DNA of 64,000 nucleotides from JAAYZX01 sp040770645 (GTDB lineage: Bacteria; Actinomycetota; Thermoleophilia; RBG-16-64-13): the NCBI GenBank assembly GCA_040770645.1, contig JAXGIS010000010.1, positions 1 to 64,000 on the forward strand, read 5' to 3'. The position numbers and the translations under genes were made by a program. This document shows positions 1 through 9,000 of the stretch, piece by piece. Each line of letters starts with the position of its first letter. Within the stretch, counting starts at the first letter, position 1. Under the pieces are notes generated by a model that saw only the letters and a list, made by a program, of their open reading frames with translations, had not been told where the DNA came from and did no database searches.

Positions 1-770
1 TCAGATCGACCAAACAAGTGGCGGCGGTGATACGTGGGGACGTGGACGGAGCATTCGTTGCCACGTCGTGGTATTCGTCTGTCGCTCCCGAGTTGCAGGC
101 GCTGAACCTGTCTCAATACTCACCCTGGGAGGAGCGCGAAAACGGGTTCTTTGACTGGATCGCCCGTAGTCACGAGATGGTGGGCGTTGTGTACTTGGGG
201 CGATGGATGACAAGCTTGCCGTTCTTTTTGTGGGTAAACTGGGAGATTGCACACCCCGAAGAACTCAAGGGGGTGCGAATCCGTGTGCGAACCGGACATT
301 CAGATCGATTTGCAGCCGCGCTGGATGCCGTACCAATCAATATTGATCCCTCAGACATCTCGCAAGCAGTCGCTAACGGTGAAGTGAACGCCTGTTTCTC
401 GACGCTTGTCGGCGTTCATGGGCAAGGCTGGGCTAAGCATATGCCTTACGTAATCGACCACGGGTTCTACGCGGCTCAGAACGCTACCATCCTCATGAGC
501 CAACGAGCCTGGAAGATGCTCACGGGTGGGCAACAGCAGGCGATAATGGAAGCCACCGCTCACTTTGAGCGTGAAGTCCACTCACATTTCCTCAGACTGC
601 AAACAGAAGAGCGCCGTGAACTGGAACGGAATGGGGTCGAATTCCTTCGGTTCGACGCGGGAACAGCAGCCGAGTTTGTCGATATGGCTCATGAAGCTGT
701 ATGGTCGGCCCTGGAGGAAGAGGTTCCAGATCTCGTGTCCGAAATCAGGCGGCTGGCCATCCGCGAGTAA
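1..770 (+). CDS. TRAP transporter solute-binding protein (DctP), 3' part
   Basis: This is the C-terminal ~255 residues of a periplasmic or lipid-anchored DctP-type receptor that delivers carboxylate-like substrates to a TRAP permease. The frame is open from base 3, so the start lies left of the window. Recognisable segments are the ligand-binding lobe around LKGVRIRVRTG, the following DISQAVANGEVNACFST stretch (family pattern for the substrate-contact region), and a helical C-terminus with many Glu and Arg residues. No dctQ or dctM follows, so the membrane subunits must lie upstream or elsewhere. The substrate cannot be told. The family call is fairly sure. Confidence 0.8.
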   Translation, partial: RSTKQVAAVIRGDVDGAFVATSWYSSVAPELQALNLSQYSPWEERENGFFDWIARSHEMVGVVYLGRWMTSLPFFLWVNWEIAHPEELKGVRIRVRTGHSDRFAAALDAVPINIDPSDISQAVANGEVNACFSTLVGVHGQGWAKHMPYVIDHGFYAAQNATILMSQRAWKMLTGGQQQAIMEATAHFEREVHSHFLRLQTEERRELERNGVEFLRFDAGTAAEFVDMAHEAVWSALEEEVPDLVSEIRRLAIRE

Positions 771-1229
771 CGCTGCAGGGTAGAGGTGACCATCTGGTGG
801 TGTCGAGGCCTCGGCCATATGGTGCCGATTTGTCCGGGTATTGCACTCGGAAGACGGACATGTCATCGTTCCGCTTGCGACGAAGGGTCGCCCACCAGCC
901 GGATGTGGTTTCACGTTCAGCAACAGCGAGCTCTGTTCAGGTGTTGGTGGTGCCTGTTGGGGATAGTTGGCAATCGTGTGCAGCCTCGCCTGAAGATGCA
1001 GGACTTATATCATCGGGTCCCTACGTCCGAGTGCGGTTCAGGATGTCAATGGAACTGGAGCGCGCCTAACACGATGTGTTGGCCCGCTGAAAACGAGATA
1101 CCATCAACTTCACACTACATACCGCGGGAGTCACTCAAAGGAGGACGCCTTTCGTGCAGGTGGCTTGTGGACAGCGGCGGAAGGAACCACGAACCCCGCG
1201 GTGCTCGAGTCTGAGAGGACGCTGATTTG
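771..1229. other. Intergenic region with no supported gene
   Basis: About 460 bases between the TRAP receptor and the DUF1028 gene. Open frames here give no recognisable protein. A good Shine-Dalgarno (AAGGAGG near 1137) precedes a GTG at 1153 that opens only a 22-codon frame ending just before the DUF1028 start. It could be a short leader peptide, but nothing confirms that. Confidence 0.4.
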
Positions 1230-2192
1230 ATGGCCCATCGATCGCCTCCCGCACCGTTGGCTCATACCTTCTCCATCGTCGCGCGGGATGCGGTGAGCGG
1301 CCAGCTGGGCGTGGCCGTGCAATCGCACTGGTTTGGGGTTGGTGCCGGTGTGCCCTGGGCGCTGGCGGGAGTGGGCGCCGTGGCCACGCAGGCCGCCATC
1401 GAACGCAGTTATGGACCGCGAGGTCTGGATTTGATGCGGGAGGGGGATTCGGCTCCGGAGGCGTTGGCCAGGCTGTTGGCTGCTGATTTGGGTCGCGACA
1501 TGCGCCAAGTGGCCATGGTTGACGCCGCAGGCCGGGTGGCGGCGCACACGGGGTCGTTATGCGTGGCGTTCGCCGGCCATGTGCTCGGAGACGGTTTCTC
1601 ATGCCAAGGGAACATCATGACAGGTCCCGAGGTGTGGTCTGCGATGGCGTCGGCTTTCGAGTCGGCAGAAGGCGATTTGGCAGAGCGCATGTTGGTGGCA
1701 CTGGAGGCCGGACAGGAGGCGGGCGGCGACGCGCGTGGACGTCAGAGCGCCGCCATGTTGGTGGTTGAGGCTCAAGCAAAGCCTGAATCGTGGCAGGGTG
1801 TGTTGGTGGACCTCCGTGTTGACGATCACCCCGATCCCATTGTGGAACTGCGTCGGTTGCTGCAGGTGCATCGTGCCTTCACGTACATGAATCAGGGTGA
1901 CCAGCAGATCGGTGCCGGCGATGTAGCGGCGGCGCTCGAGAGTTACCGTGCGGCCGCCGCGTTGGTGCCGCATATGGCCGAGCTCTCCTTCTGGCACGCG
2001 GTGGCGTTGGCAGGCCTGGGCCGCCTGGACGAAGCGCTGTCTTTGTTCCGCACCGTGTTCGCGCAAGAGCCCGTGTGGGCCGACATCGTGCAGAGGCTCC
2101 CGGCTGCCGGACTGTTGCCTCCTGACGCTGAGCTCATGAAGCGGATTACAGATCTTCCACGCGCCGCTTCAGGCTCTTCATGCGCTGAGTGA
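1230..2192 (+). CDS. DUF1028 Ntn-hydrolase-like protein with TPR-like tail
   Basis: A 320-aa protein. Residues ~5-210 match the DUF1028 family: the N-terminal HTFSIVARD motif, a GVGAVATQA segment and a QGNIM segment. DUF1028 is thought to adopt an Ntn-hydrolase fold, but its reaction is unknown. Residues ~215-305 form two TPR-like helical repeats (…AALESYRAAAALVP…, …RLDEALSLFRTVF…), suggesting a protein-contact tail. The ATG at 1230 is preferred to the TTG at 1227 because AGAGGA lies ~11 bases upstream. The 3' end overlaps the convergent GTPase gene by 47 bases. The function is unknown beyond the family. Confidence 0.8.
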   Translation: MAHRSPPAPLAHTFSIVARDAVSGQLGVAVQSHWFGVGAGVPWALAGVGAVATQAAIERSYGPRGLDLMREGDSAPEALARLLAADLGRDMRQVAMVDAAGRVAAHTGSLCVAFAGHVLGDGFSCQGNIMTGPEVWSAMASAFESAEGDLAERMLVALEAGQEAGGDARGRQSAAMLVVEAQAKPESWQGVLVDLRVDDHPDPIVELRRLLQVHRAFTYMNQGDQQIGAGDVAAALESYRAAAALVPHMAELSFWHAVALAGLGRLDEALSLFRTVFAQEPVWADIVQRLPAAGLLPPDAELMKRITDLPRAASGSSCAE

Positions 2193-4013
2193 TGTCATCG
2201 AACTGCTCGTGGACTTCATGCAGCCGCTCGCGTTCCCCGCGCACAAACCGCGTGTAAGGGGCAACAGCCTCACGGATGCGCATTACACTACGGTCGCTCT
2301 CTTGGTGGAACTGATCGGTGAGGGTATCCATGAGGCGGGCGCGTAGTTCAGAGATCCTGCCGGCCAGCTCGCTCTTGGCTTTGGAGCGGCGGGCTGGAAT
2401 CACGAAAAGGCCCATTACTGCCACGAAGCTCGCGGCCAGTATGCCGGTGACGTCCACGAGTGTGGTGGTGGCGAGCGCAGCCACGATGGCGCCCAGCCCG
2501 ATAGCCCCCACCTCGATCACGGCCAACCCGGCCACGGAGTTCTGCACGGAGTCGGCCAGACGGTCGGCCTCCATCACTGGATCATAGGTATCGACCGTCC
2601 TCTGGGCTGCGCGGCCCAGCGTGTCCAGGAGTTGGCTGCGGTCGGAATCGAATGTTCCCAGCGCTCCAATGACGCGGTCCACGTGATGGGCCCGCCGTTC
2701 GGCCACGTGCTGGTTCAGGGCCTGCCATTGGCGCAACTCGGTTCCCACCATCCAATCGATGATCTCGTCCACTTTGCGTTCGATTTGTACCGGGGCGTCC
2801 AGAACCACCTTGCGCTCGAATTCCTCTTTGACCCGCGTTTTGCGCGCCAAGTCGAAGATGCGCCCTATGCGCACCGTGTCGTCCAAGAACTCGTGACCAC
2901 GCTGCTCCAGTTGATGAAGGACCGCGTCCACATCTGTCAACCGGAAACGGAACTCGCGGGATAGGTCCTCCTTGTATTGGCCGAGTTGATGTTCTATCCC
3001 ATCCAAGGCCGCGAAATCATCGGCCAGGATGTCCAAGCGGCCTTGGGCGGCCTCAGCACGAGGCGGTTCGCCAGGTTGAGCCCCACTCCAGGGGATTGAG
3101 CAGCTTGAGTCGTACGCGCTCCGTTTGGTCGAGTAACTTCACCAGGTAGCCTTCCAGGGTGGGGAAGCGGCTCTTGGCCAAGAGTTCGCTGTCTCCGTGA
3201 GTTTGGCCTCCAGCGCCTGTCGGATAGGGAGAACACCCGCGGAGAGAACCCCAGTAGGCGCTGGGCGTTCTCCACCACGAAGTCCTCGACGGGCCACTTC
3301 GTCTTCCGAGCGTAGGATGTCGATCTTGTTGATAATGAATACGAGTTTCTTTCCCTAGTTTCGTATCTGTTCGATGAAGGCGCGCTCGCTTTCCGTGAAC
3401 GTGCGGTCGGCGGAAGTCACGAACAAGACCAGGTCGGAGCGGGGTACGAAGCGCTGGGTGAGGACCTCGTGTTCGCGTTCCAGCGCGTTGGTACCCGGCG
3501 TGTCCACGATCTCGACTTCACGCAACAGCCCGGCTGGGGCCTGAATGCGCTGGATACCATCGCCCGTGATTTGGCCGTCAACTTGGGCCCCGTATACCAA
3601 TGTATGGATGTGCGTAGTGGGCGTTACACCCTCCTTCAGCAGCCGCTACCCAACAGGGCGTTGATGAACGCGCTTTTGCCCGAGTTGAATCCACCAGCCA
3701 CCACCAGTAGGAATAGCCTCATCCAGTTGACGGATGGAGCGCTCCAGCAGCCTCTGGTCTTCGCGACCGGCTTCGTTACGTGCCAGAATCAACTGGAGAT
3801 CCGTCAACAGACCGCGTTCTTCGACCAGAAGGCGGTTGTGGAGCCGTGGTAAGTGATCTTGTCTATGGACATGAGCACCATCCGCTCGTTGCGGGTCTGG
3901 AGTACGGCGCGTTGGAGGCGGTCCGCTGGGCGGATTGTGCCCAAGGCGCCCCCGGTGGCAAACTCCACGCCTGTACCGGAACCTACGGGGAGTAAGGGCT
4001 TGCCTGTGTACAT
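2146..4013 (-). pseudogene. Dynamin-family GTPase, multiply frameshifted
   Basis: A bacterial dynamin-like large GTPase, a family thought to act in membrane remodelling or stress. Pieces in different frames give, in order, a helical N-terminus (~3715-3830), a G1 P-loop reading GGFNSGKSAFINALLG (~3650-3708), G3 DTPG (~3500), G4 NKID (~3320), then a 296-aa helical C-terminal piece (2146-3036) with a hydrophobic hairpin near its middle and a coiled-coil end. At least four frame changes (near 3712, 3290, 3200 and 3030) and one in-frame TAG at 3355-3357, where the family usually has Trp, separate the pieces. The start is uncertain: ATG at 4013 or 3872. Either a decayed gene or poor sequence; the nearby pattern favours sequence error. 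Confidence 0.75.
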
Positions 4014-4090
4014 TTATTGGTGTCTGCTTTGATATTTGGGCCTGGGTGTGAGTGAATATGCGTATGTGCGTCCGGCATTTACGTGTCCGG

Positions 4091-4104
4091 TTGTCTGCAG
4101 ACAA
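4091..4104. promoter_or_regulatory. 14-bp perfect palindrome, possible operator
   Basis: TTGTCTGCAGACAA is a perfect dyad lying 22 bases before the start of the NifU-NifX fusion gene, in the divergent gap between that gene and the GTPase. Its position suits a repressor site. No regulator is adjacent, so the binding protein is unknown. Confidence 0.4.
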
Positions 4105-4126
4105 ACTGCCATAGGGAGCGATAGAA

Positions 4127-4993
4127 GTGCAGCCACAGGATGAGTCGCAGCAGACGGTGTCGGCGGTCTTGGTCGACCATGCTCAGCGACCACGCAATAA
4201 CTACGCTATGTCTACGTTCAGCGGCCGTTCTCGCTACACGGGAAGCTGCGGAGAGACCATAGAAATGTGGGTAGTGGTGCGGGATGGGGTGGTGGAACAG
4301 GCCACGTTCATCTCAGATGGGTGCGCCGTGTCTCATGCCTGCGGAAGCATGGCGACGTGCATGGCTGAGGGTAGACCTCTGGATGAGATAGAGAAGATGG
4401 AGCCGGAACACGTCATCAATGCCTTCCGGGGGCTCCCTTCTGATCATGCCCATTGCGCCGAACTCGCCACCACGGCGCTGAAACTGGCGTGCGCCAACGT
4501 GGGCGAACCTGGAGGCGGGGTCGAGGTGGAGCCCGACGATCTAACCGGCGTGGTGGTACGGGTGGCACTACCGGTGGCCGCCGGTCGGGTGGTGGGGTTG
4601 ACTGAGAGTGCCGAGCGGTTCGCGCTGGTGGATGTAGAAGCGGCCACCATGCGCGTGCTCAATCAAGAAGATGTGGCTGTGCCGCAGAGGCTGAGCCGGC
4701 CCAAGTCGGCGCAGTCCGGGGAGCCCAAGGACATTGAGTCTAAAGTAGAACCTGAGGATGAGGGAGTGGCGGCCGCCGAGACGGCGGGTGGCGCTGAACT
4801 CCTGGCGGATTTGCTTCAGGCCCAGGGAGTCCGCGTGCTGTTGTGCGGGTCCATGGAGGAGGCGACGCGTCAGATTCTGGCCGAGCGGGATGTTCAGGTG
4901 GTTGTAGATTCCGCTCCCGACATACCTGAGGACTCCATTGCCGAGTACCTGGCCGGTTCGCTGCATCATGGTGGCAATGGTCACCCGAAATGA
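4127..4993 (+). CDS. NifU-like scaffold fused to a NifX/NifB-type cofactor-binding domain
   Basis: A 288-aa two-domain protein. Residues ~10-125 are an IscU/NifU-type Fe-S scaffold with Cys at the expected places (TGSCGE, DGCAVSHACGS, HAHCAEL). Residues ~145-280, after a GGGVEVEPDD linker, resemble the dinitrogenase Fe-Mo-cofactor biosynthesis domain (NifX/NifB C-terminal type): an N-terminal VVRVALPVAAGRVV strand and a C-terminal half LLADLLQAQGVRVLL…. A Pro/Glu-rich insert splits the second domain. GTG start with AGGGAG upstream. It probably binds or carries an Fe-S or other metal cluster; no nitrogenase gene is visible. The CGGC gene follows 51 bases later. Confidence 0.75.
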   Translation: MQPQDESQQTVSAVLVDHAQRPRNNYAMSTFSGRSRYTGSCGETIEMWVVVRDGVVEQATFISDGCAVSHACGSMATCMAEGRPLDEIEKMEPEHVINAFRGLPSDHAHCAELATTALKLACANVGEPGGGVEVEPDDLTGVVVRVALPVAAGRVVGLTESAERFALVDVEAATMRVLNQEDVAVPQRLSRPKSAQSGEPKDIESKVEPEDEGVAAAETAGGAELLADLLQAQGVRVLLCGSMEEATRQILAERDVQVVVDSAPDIPEDSIAEYLAGSLHHGGNGHPK

Positions 4994-5044
4994 GGTAGTC
5001 ACAACGACGTCAAGGTGTTTGTAGTGATCTAAGGAGGGGGCATC

Positions 5045-5473
5045 GTGACCAGAATCGGGATCATCATCTGCGGCCGTTATCACAACTGCGCCGGGGGGAA
5101 GTGCCTGCGCTCTCTGCGTAACCGGGAAGGTGCGTTCGCTCGGTACCGCGGCGAGGATGTGGACTTGGTAGGCTACACCACCTGCGGGGGATGCCCGGGC
5201 GGCAATGTGGAGTATGCGCCGGCAGAGATGAAGAAGAATGGGGCCGAGGTGGTGCATTTTGCAACCGGCCTCTTGGTCGGGTATCCGCCGTGTCCGCGGA
5301 TTTCGGACTTCCGCGCTTTCATTCCCGCCAAATACGGACTGGAAGTGGTCATGGGGACCCACCCCATCCCAGACCAGACGCACAAGGCTTTGCGCACTTG
5401 GGAGTCTTCTTCCTGGCAGGAGCGTATTCAACACGTGCTCTGCGACCAGGAAACCAGGCTGGCCTACGACTGA
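5045..5473 (+). CDS. CGGC-domain putative metal-binding protein
   Basis: A 142-aa protein of the CGGC domain family, named for the motif seen here as TTCGGCPGG (residues ~45-53). Other conserved Cys and His residues (CGRYHNCAGGKC near residue 10, YPPCPR near 82) suggest a metal or cluster site. The family has no firmly assigned reaction. Start: GTG with a strong AAGGAGGGGG Shine-Dalgarno. It follows the NifU-NifX fusion and could be co-transcribed, consistent with a cluster-handling role, which is an inference. Confidence 0.8.
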   Translation: MTRIGIIICGRYHNCAGGKCLRSLRNREGAFARYRGEDVDLVGYTTCGGCPGGNVEYAPAEMKKNGAEVVHFATGLLVGYPPCPRISDFRAFIPAKYGLEVVMGTHPIPDQTHKALRTWESSSWQERIQHVLCDQETRLAYD

Positions 5474-5587
5474 GCATCCTCGGTGCGAACCCGCGGTGGG
5501 GCACAGGGAGGCACCTACCGATTCGGTGAGGGCTACGGGATGGGCTTGCCGGTCTGACGCGCAAGGCGCGAGAGACGGGTATAGTAT

Positions 5588-6250
5588 GTGAGGATGTGTC
5601 CCCGGTTGCGCCAGTGGTGTGACCGGGTGATGGCTGGGATCAATAGGAGTGAATCATTGAATCGTGATGAAGTGCGGGCGCGGCTTCATGCTGCCTGCAA
5701 AACGGCTCAGGGTCGGGCCGGCGCTGGCGAAGGCGACGAGTCCGCTCATGGAGGCGCCGGCGTACCGGCGGCCGTGCTCGTAGGGTTGATGGCCCACGAT
5801 GATGAGCCTTATATCGTGCTTACCGAACGAAAGGCCGATCTGAAGGTACATCCTTCTGAGATCAGTCTGCCCGGGGGTCGCGTGGAACCCGAGGACGAGG
5901 GGCCGGCGGCCGCTGCGCTTCGTGAGGCCCAAGAGGAGATTGGACTCCCTTCCGACAAAGTGGAGTTGCTGGGTTGCCTGCCCCCCTATGAGACGGTCTC
6001 GGGCTACTGCGTGTATCCCATGGTGGGTTGGATCGAGTCGCCGGTGAACTTCGTCTCCCAAGAGCGGGAAGTAGCCGACGTCTTCGAAGTCCCGCTCAGT
6101 TTCGTGCTCGATCCACGCAATCGTACGCGGGAGAGTATCTTGTACGAGGGGGAGCACCACTGGTACTACGTGTTGCCGTATCCCGGTCGACGTATATGGG
6201 GGGCAACCGCAGGGATCCTGGTGAGTCTGGCGCGCGCGTTGGGTTGCTGA
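5588..6250 (+). CDS. Nudix hydrolase, CoA pyrophosphatase-like
   Basis: A 220-aa cytoplasmic pyrophosphohydrolase. A Nudix box starts at LPGGRVEPEDEGP and continues through REAQEEIGL (residues ~93-118). The LTERKADLKVHPSEISLPGG lead-in is typical of the NudL/CoA-diphosphatase branch, which splits CoA or acyl-CoA to 4'-phosphopantetheine and 3',5'-ADP. The C-terminus (HHWYYVLPYPGRRIWGATA) also fits that branch. The start could be GTG 5588 or the nearby ATGs at 5594 or 5630. It stands alone on the plus strand; the next genes are convergent. Confidence 0.8.
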   Translation: MRMCPRLRQWCDRVMAGINRSESLNRDEVRARLHAACKTAQGRAGAGEGDESAHGGAGVPAAVLVGLMAHDDEPYIVLTERKADLKVHPSEISLPGGRVEPEDEGPAAAALREAQEEIGLPSDKVELLGCLPPYETVSGYCVYPMVGWIESPVNFVSQEREVADVFEVPLSFVLDPRNRTRESILYEGEHHWYYVLPYPGRRIWGATAGILVSLARALGC

Positions 6251-6283
6251 AAAGCCAGACGCGGCCGGTGGTAGGGCGCGGGC

Positions 6284-6583
6284 TCAGCCGGCTGCCAACC
6301 GCGCGAGGGTAGAAGGCGTGACCAGGTAGTATAGGAGCGGCATCCCCGGGTCTCGTGCCGCCAAGGCCACTACATCCGTGTAGGGAGGGGCCGCATCGGC
6401 GATGTCGCCGGCGATGTGCTCCACCGCGTAGGCCTCCGCAGAGGTCATTTCTAACCAATCGCCTTCCGTTTGGCCGGGTCCGCGCAACACCAGCAACCCC
6501 TGTTCCTCCCAGGCACGGGTATCGATCATCTGCACGCGTGCCGCCGGTTGGGAGGGGACATCTTCGGCGTGGAGAGCACTCAC
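6284..6583 (-). CDS. Hypothetical protein, coupled to DUF364 gene
   Basis: 99 aa, not recognised. It lacks a signal peptide or membrane segment and is moderately acidic. The GTG at 6583 overlaps the upstream stop as GTGA, which suggests translational coupling to the DUF4213/DUF364 gene. It is the last gene of a minus-strand run that begins with an ABC ATPase near 9.9 kb. A longer reading from 6610 is possible. Confidence 0.5.
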   Translation of the reverse strand: MSALHAEDVPSQPAARVQMIDTRAWEEQGLLVLRGPGQTEGDWLEMTSAEAYAVEHIAGDIADAAPPYTDVVALAARDPGMPLLYYLVTPSTLARLAAG

Positions 6584-7408
6584 GGAGAGTCCGGTTCTCG
6601 TATCACGCAAACCTTACGTCCCACCTGTGAGAAGAGCAGGTAACCGGATGCGCCCTCACCCACCAGCCTCATTGCGCCGGGACCGTCCGTGATCTGCACT
6701 CCACCCAAAATATGGACTCCACGGGCGAAGAAGGTGGGTGGCCAGGGGCTAGCTGTGGGACCGGCCAGCACGACGCAGCGCGCGTTCGCGGCGGCGTCGA
6801 GAAGTCCGGCCAGCCCTCCCTCCACGAGAGCTGAACCGGTGATGACAACCACATCGGCGTGGGAGAGAGTGGGCGGCCTCCGCAGGAGGCCGCCACAGCT
6901 CGACTTCGTCACCCCGCAGCGCGCCTGGGTGTTGTCGATCACCCACAACTGACGCACGGTAGTCTTGAGGGCCTTGATGAACGGTGTGAAGGCTCCCACC
7001 ATGGCCACGGTCTCCTCAGGCCGCACGTTGGCGGCATCGAGCGCGTCGGCGTCGGGCATTATTCTGCCCCGGGCACTCCGTGCAGGTCTACGGCACGGGC
7101 GGAAAGCGCATTGAGGGCGGCCACGCCCACGGCCCTTCGCAAAGGTGTCCGGGCCTGCGCATACTCAGCCAGTTCCCAGATCGATGCGCCGGAAAGCCTG
7201 CCCGCCGCGGGCCTGCTGCAGCCGAGCGGGGACAGCACACTGTGTCGGCCAGGTCGCGAGGGGTGAAGGCAACACCAACCTCCCCTGTGGCCAACATCAC
7301 CGCGGTGTAGAAAACGCCCACACGGACATCAACCGCCGTCAACGACTCGGCGCTTAGAGCCGTTTGCAGGTCGTGATGCCAGTTTGTGATGAGTACGTCG
7401 CTGGTCAC
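6580..7408 (-). pseudogene. DUF4213/DUF364 putative heavy-metal chelation protein, frameshifted
   Basis: The N-terminal piece (7088-7408) matches DUF4213: VDVRVGVFYTAVML, then GVAFTPRDLADTVCCP. The second piece (6580-7059) matches DUF364: a Rossmann-like core with VAMVGAFTPF, VVVITGSALVEGGL and VVLAGPTA. The DUF4213/DUF364 pair is annotated as a putative metal-chelating protein, often near metal-transport genes. Two frame changes, near 7200 and 7060, interrupt one gene of ~260 codons; the linking frame reads ELAEYAQARTPLRRAVGVAA. Start GTG 7408. Probably real and broken by base errors. Confidence 0.65.
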
Positions 7409-7467
7409 AGTCAGTATGCTTCCCGATCGTTCTGGTTGGCTAAACCAAGCGCAGGGCGTGAATCACA

Positions 7468-8194
7468 TCACCAAGCGGCGATGAGCGGTGGTAGGGCCAA
7501 GAAGTCATGGATCACGGCGTCGGCGGCAGGCGTGGGAGGCCAGTGGGAGTAGCCGGAATACTGTACCGTGCGTAGGCCGCGGATGTGGGCCGGTTCGATA
7601 TCGGTGGACGGCCGATCCCCCACCATCACCGCTTCTGCCGGGGCGATGCCCTGGCTGCGCAGATCGGCCACCAAAACGTCGTAAATGGTGCCTTGGCCCT
7701 TGGTGTGCCCCCGATACTGCGCGTCAATCCTTGGCCGCTACCCATGTCGATCTTCCCCAAGGGTGTGATGAGGTAACGGAAGTAGCGGCGCAGATCGTGG
7801 GCGGTGAGGAATCGCAGAATCACATTCTGGTCCACAGGGCCCACCGTGCGAATGAGCTCGGAGACCACGTCGAGGATGATTCCCATGTCGCACAGGGTTT
7901 GCATCACTTCGTGCACGTGGTCGCCGTGTCCCAGCAGGCGAGGTTCGGCTTCCATGAAGGCCTGTTGTGCCTCTTCGTCGTTCCCCATTACAAACGACAG
8001 CACTTCATGCCTGGCCCTCCTTCACGGTGTAATACTCACCATAGGCTTCGCGCAGCGTACGGTAGGCGTGCACCCTGTCTTCGATCAACTCCGGACGACC
8101 CACGGCCTTGCACGTCGCCCCAGAGCAGCGGGTTGCGTAGGCCCGAAGGATCCATGAGGGTCTCTCCATAGTCGAACCCACACCAACGGATCAT
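7468..8194 (-). pseudogene. HAD-superfamily hydrolase, frameshifted
   Basis: Joining frames gives a ~240-aa HAD phosphatase-like enzyme. It starts MIRWCGFDYGETLMDPSG with motif I (FDYGET) from the ATG at 8194. It then has a helical cap (YRTLREAYGEYYTVKEGQ, and DEEAQQAFMEAEPRLLGHGD) and a C-terminal motif IV region (PAEAVMVGDRPSTDIEPA) with the GDRPSTD Asp cluster. Frame changes lie near 8110, 8010 and 7690. The substrate is unknown. Its start is only 4 bases past the ABC permease stop, so it belongs to that operon. Confidence 0.65.
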
Positions 8195-8197
8195 GGT

Positions 8198-9000
8198 CTA
8201 CCGCCAGCGCAAGACGATCGACTCACGTTGGAACAGGGCCACCGCCATGTGGAGTACCACGAAGTCAACCACTAGACCCCGCACGCCAAAGCCAGGGTGC
8301 CGACCAAACCCAGCCACAGCACGCCGCTGATTTGCAACGCTATGAGTCCGAATACAGGCAGGATGATGACCACGACCAGATTCTGCGCGTTTTTCGGATC
8401 TCGAGCACGGGATGAGCCTATCACGCCCAACAAGAAGCTGAGTAGCGTCACTCCCGGCACCAGCAACACCAGTGTGAGCACCCAGGCCGGTGTCACCACC
8501 ATGGCCACCAGGTCTCGCCATCCCATCAGCGACACCACGAGCAGAGTCATCCCCGCGCATATCCAGGAGGCAGCCAGAGCCGGGATAGCCCCCGCCAAGG
8601 CTTTGCCCAGGAGCAGTTCGCCGGTCCGTATCGGCGTAGCCAGAAGCGCTTCCAGGCTACCGGAGAGCTTCTCATCTGGTAAAGGTGGCGAAACTGTCCG
8701 CCACCATGGTTGGGATCCAAGAGGAGGAAGAGGTTGAGCTGGTGAGGAGGAACACCCGGACTTGGTCAACTGTGTCCAGGTCGGCCACGGCGGGGACGGC
8801 GGTTCGCAGCTTGGCCAGTGGGCTCTGGAAGAAAGCCGATTGAGCGATGGCATCGCCGGCGAAGTGCTGCACCAACCATGACCACCACGGCCTCCGCGAT
8901 GATGAGCAGGGGAAGAAGCGTAGAGTAGGATGCTGTTGACATCCCGGGAGAGCACGGCCCACTCCTTGATGATGATGACGCGAAGCCTTCGCCGATTCAC
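8198..9000 (-). pseudogene. ABC-2 type transporter permease, frameshifted
   Basis: A membrane subunit of an ABC exporter with hydrophobic helices in several frames. Examples are LLGKALAGAIPALAASWICA, VLTLVLLVPGVTLLSFLLGV and VVVIILPVFGLIALQISGVL, ending VDFVVLHMAVALFQRESIV at 8198. The segment LEALLATPIRTGELLLGK is typical of NatB/ABC-2 permeases. The start is a GTG at 9000 that overlaps the ATPase stop (ATGTGA). Frame changes lie near 8280, 8680 and around 8900. Transported substrate unknown. Confidence 0.65.

Noticed and set aside
786..1214. A 142-codon plus-strand frame after the TRAP receptor
   Set aside because: Trp/Cys/Arg-rich translation with no motifs and no good ribosome site; typical of non-coding GC-rich DNA.
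3355..3357. In-frame TAG before the G4 motif of the dynamin-like GTPase, considered as pyrrolysine
   Set aside because: The family usually has Trp (TGG) here, one base from TAG, and the same gene has several frameshifts. No PYLIS-like feature was evident, so base error or nonsense mutation is far more likely.
4568..5434. A 288-codon minus-strand frame opposite the NifU-NifX and CGGC genes
   Set aside because: Both plus-strand genes have clear family motifs and ribosome sites; the reverse frame has no recognisable features.
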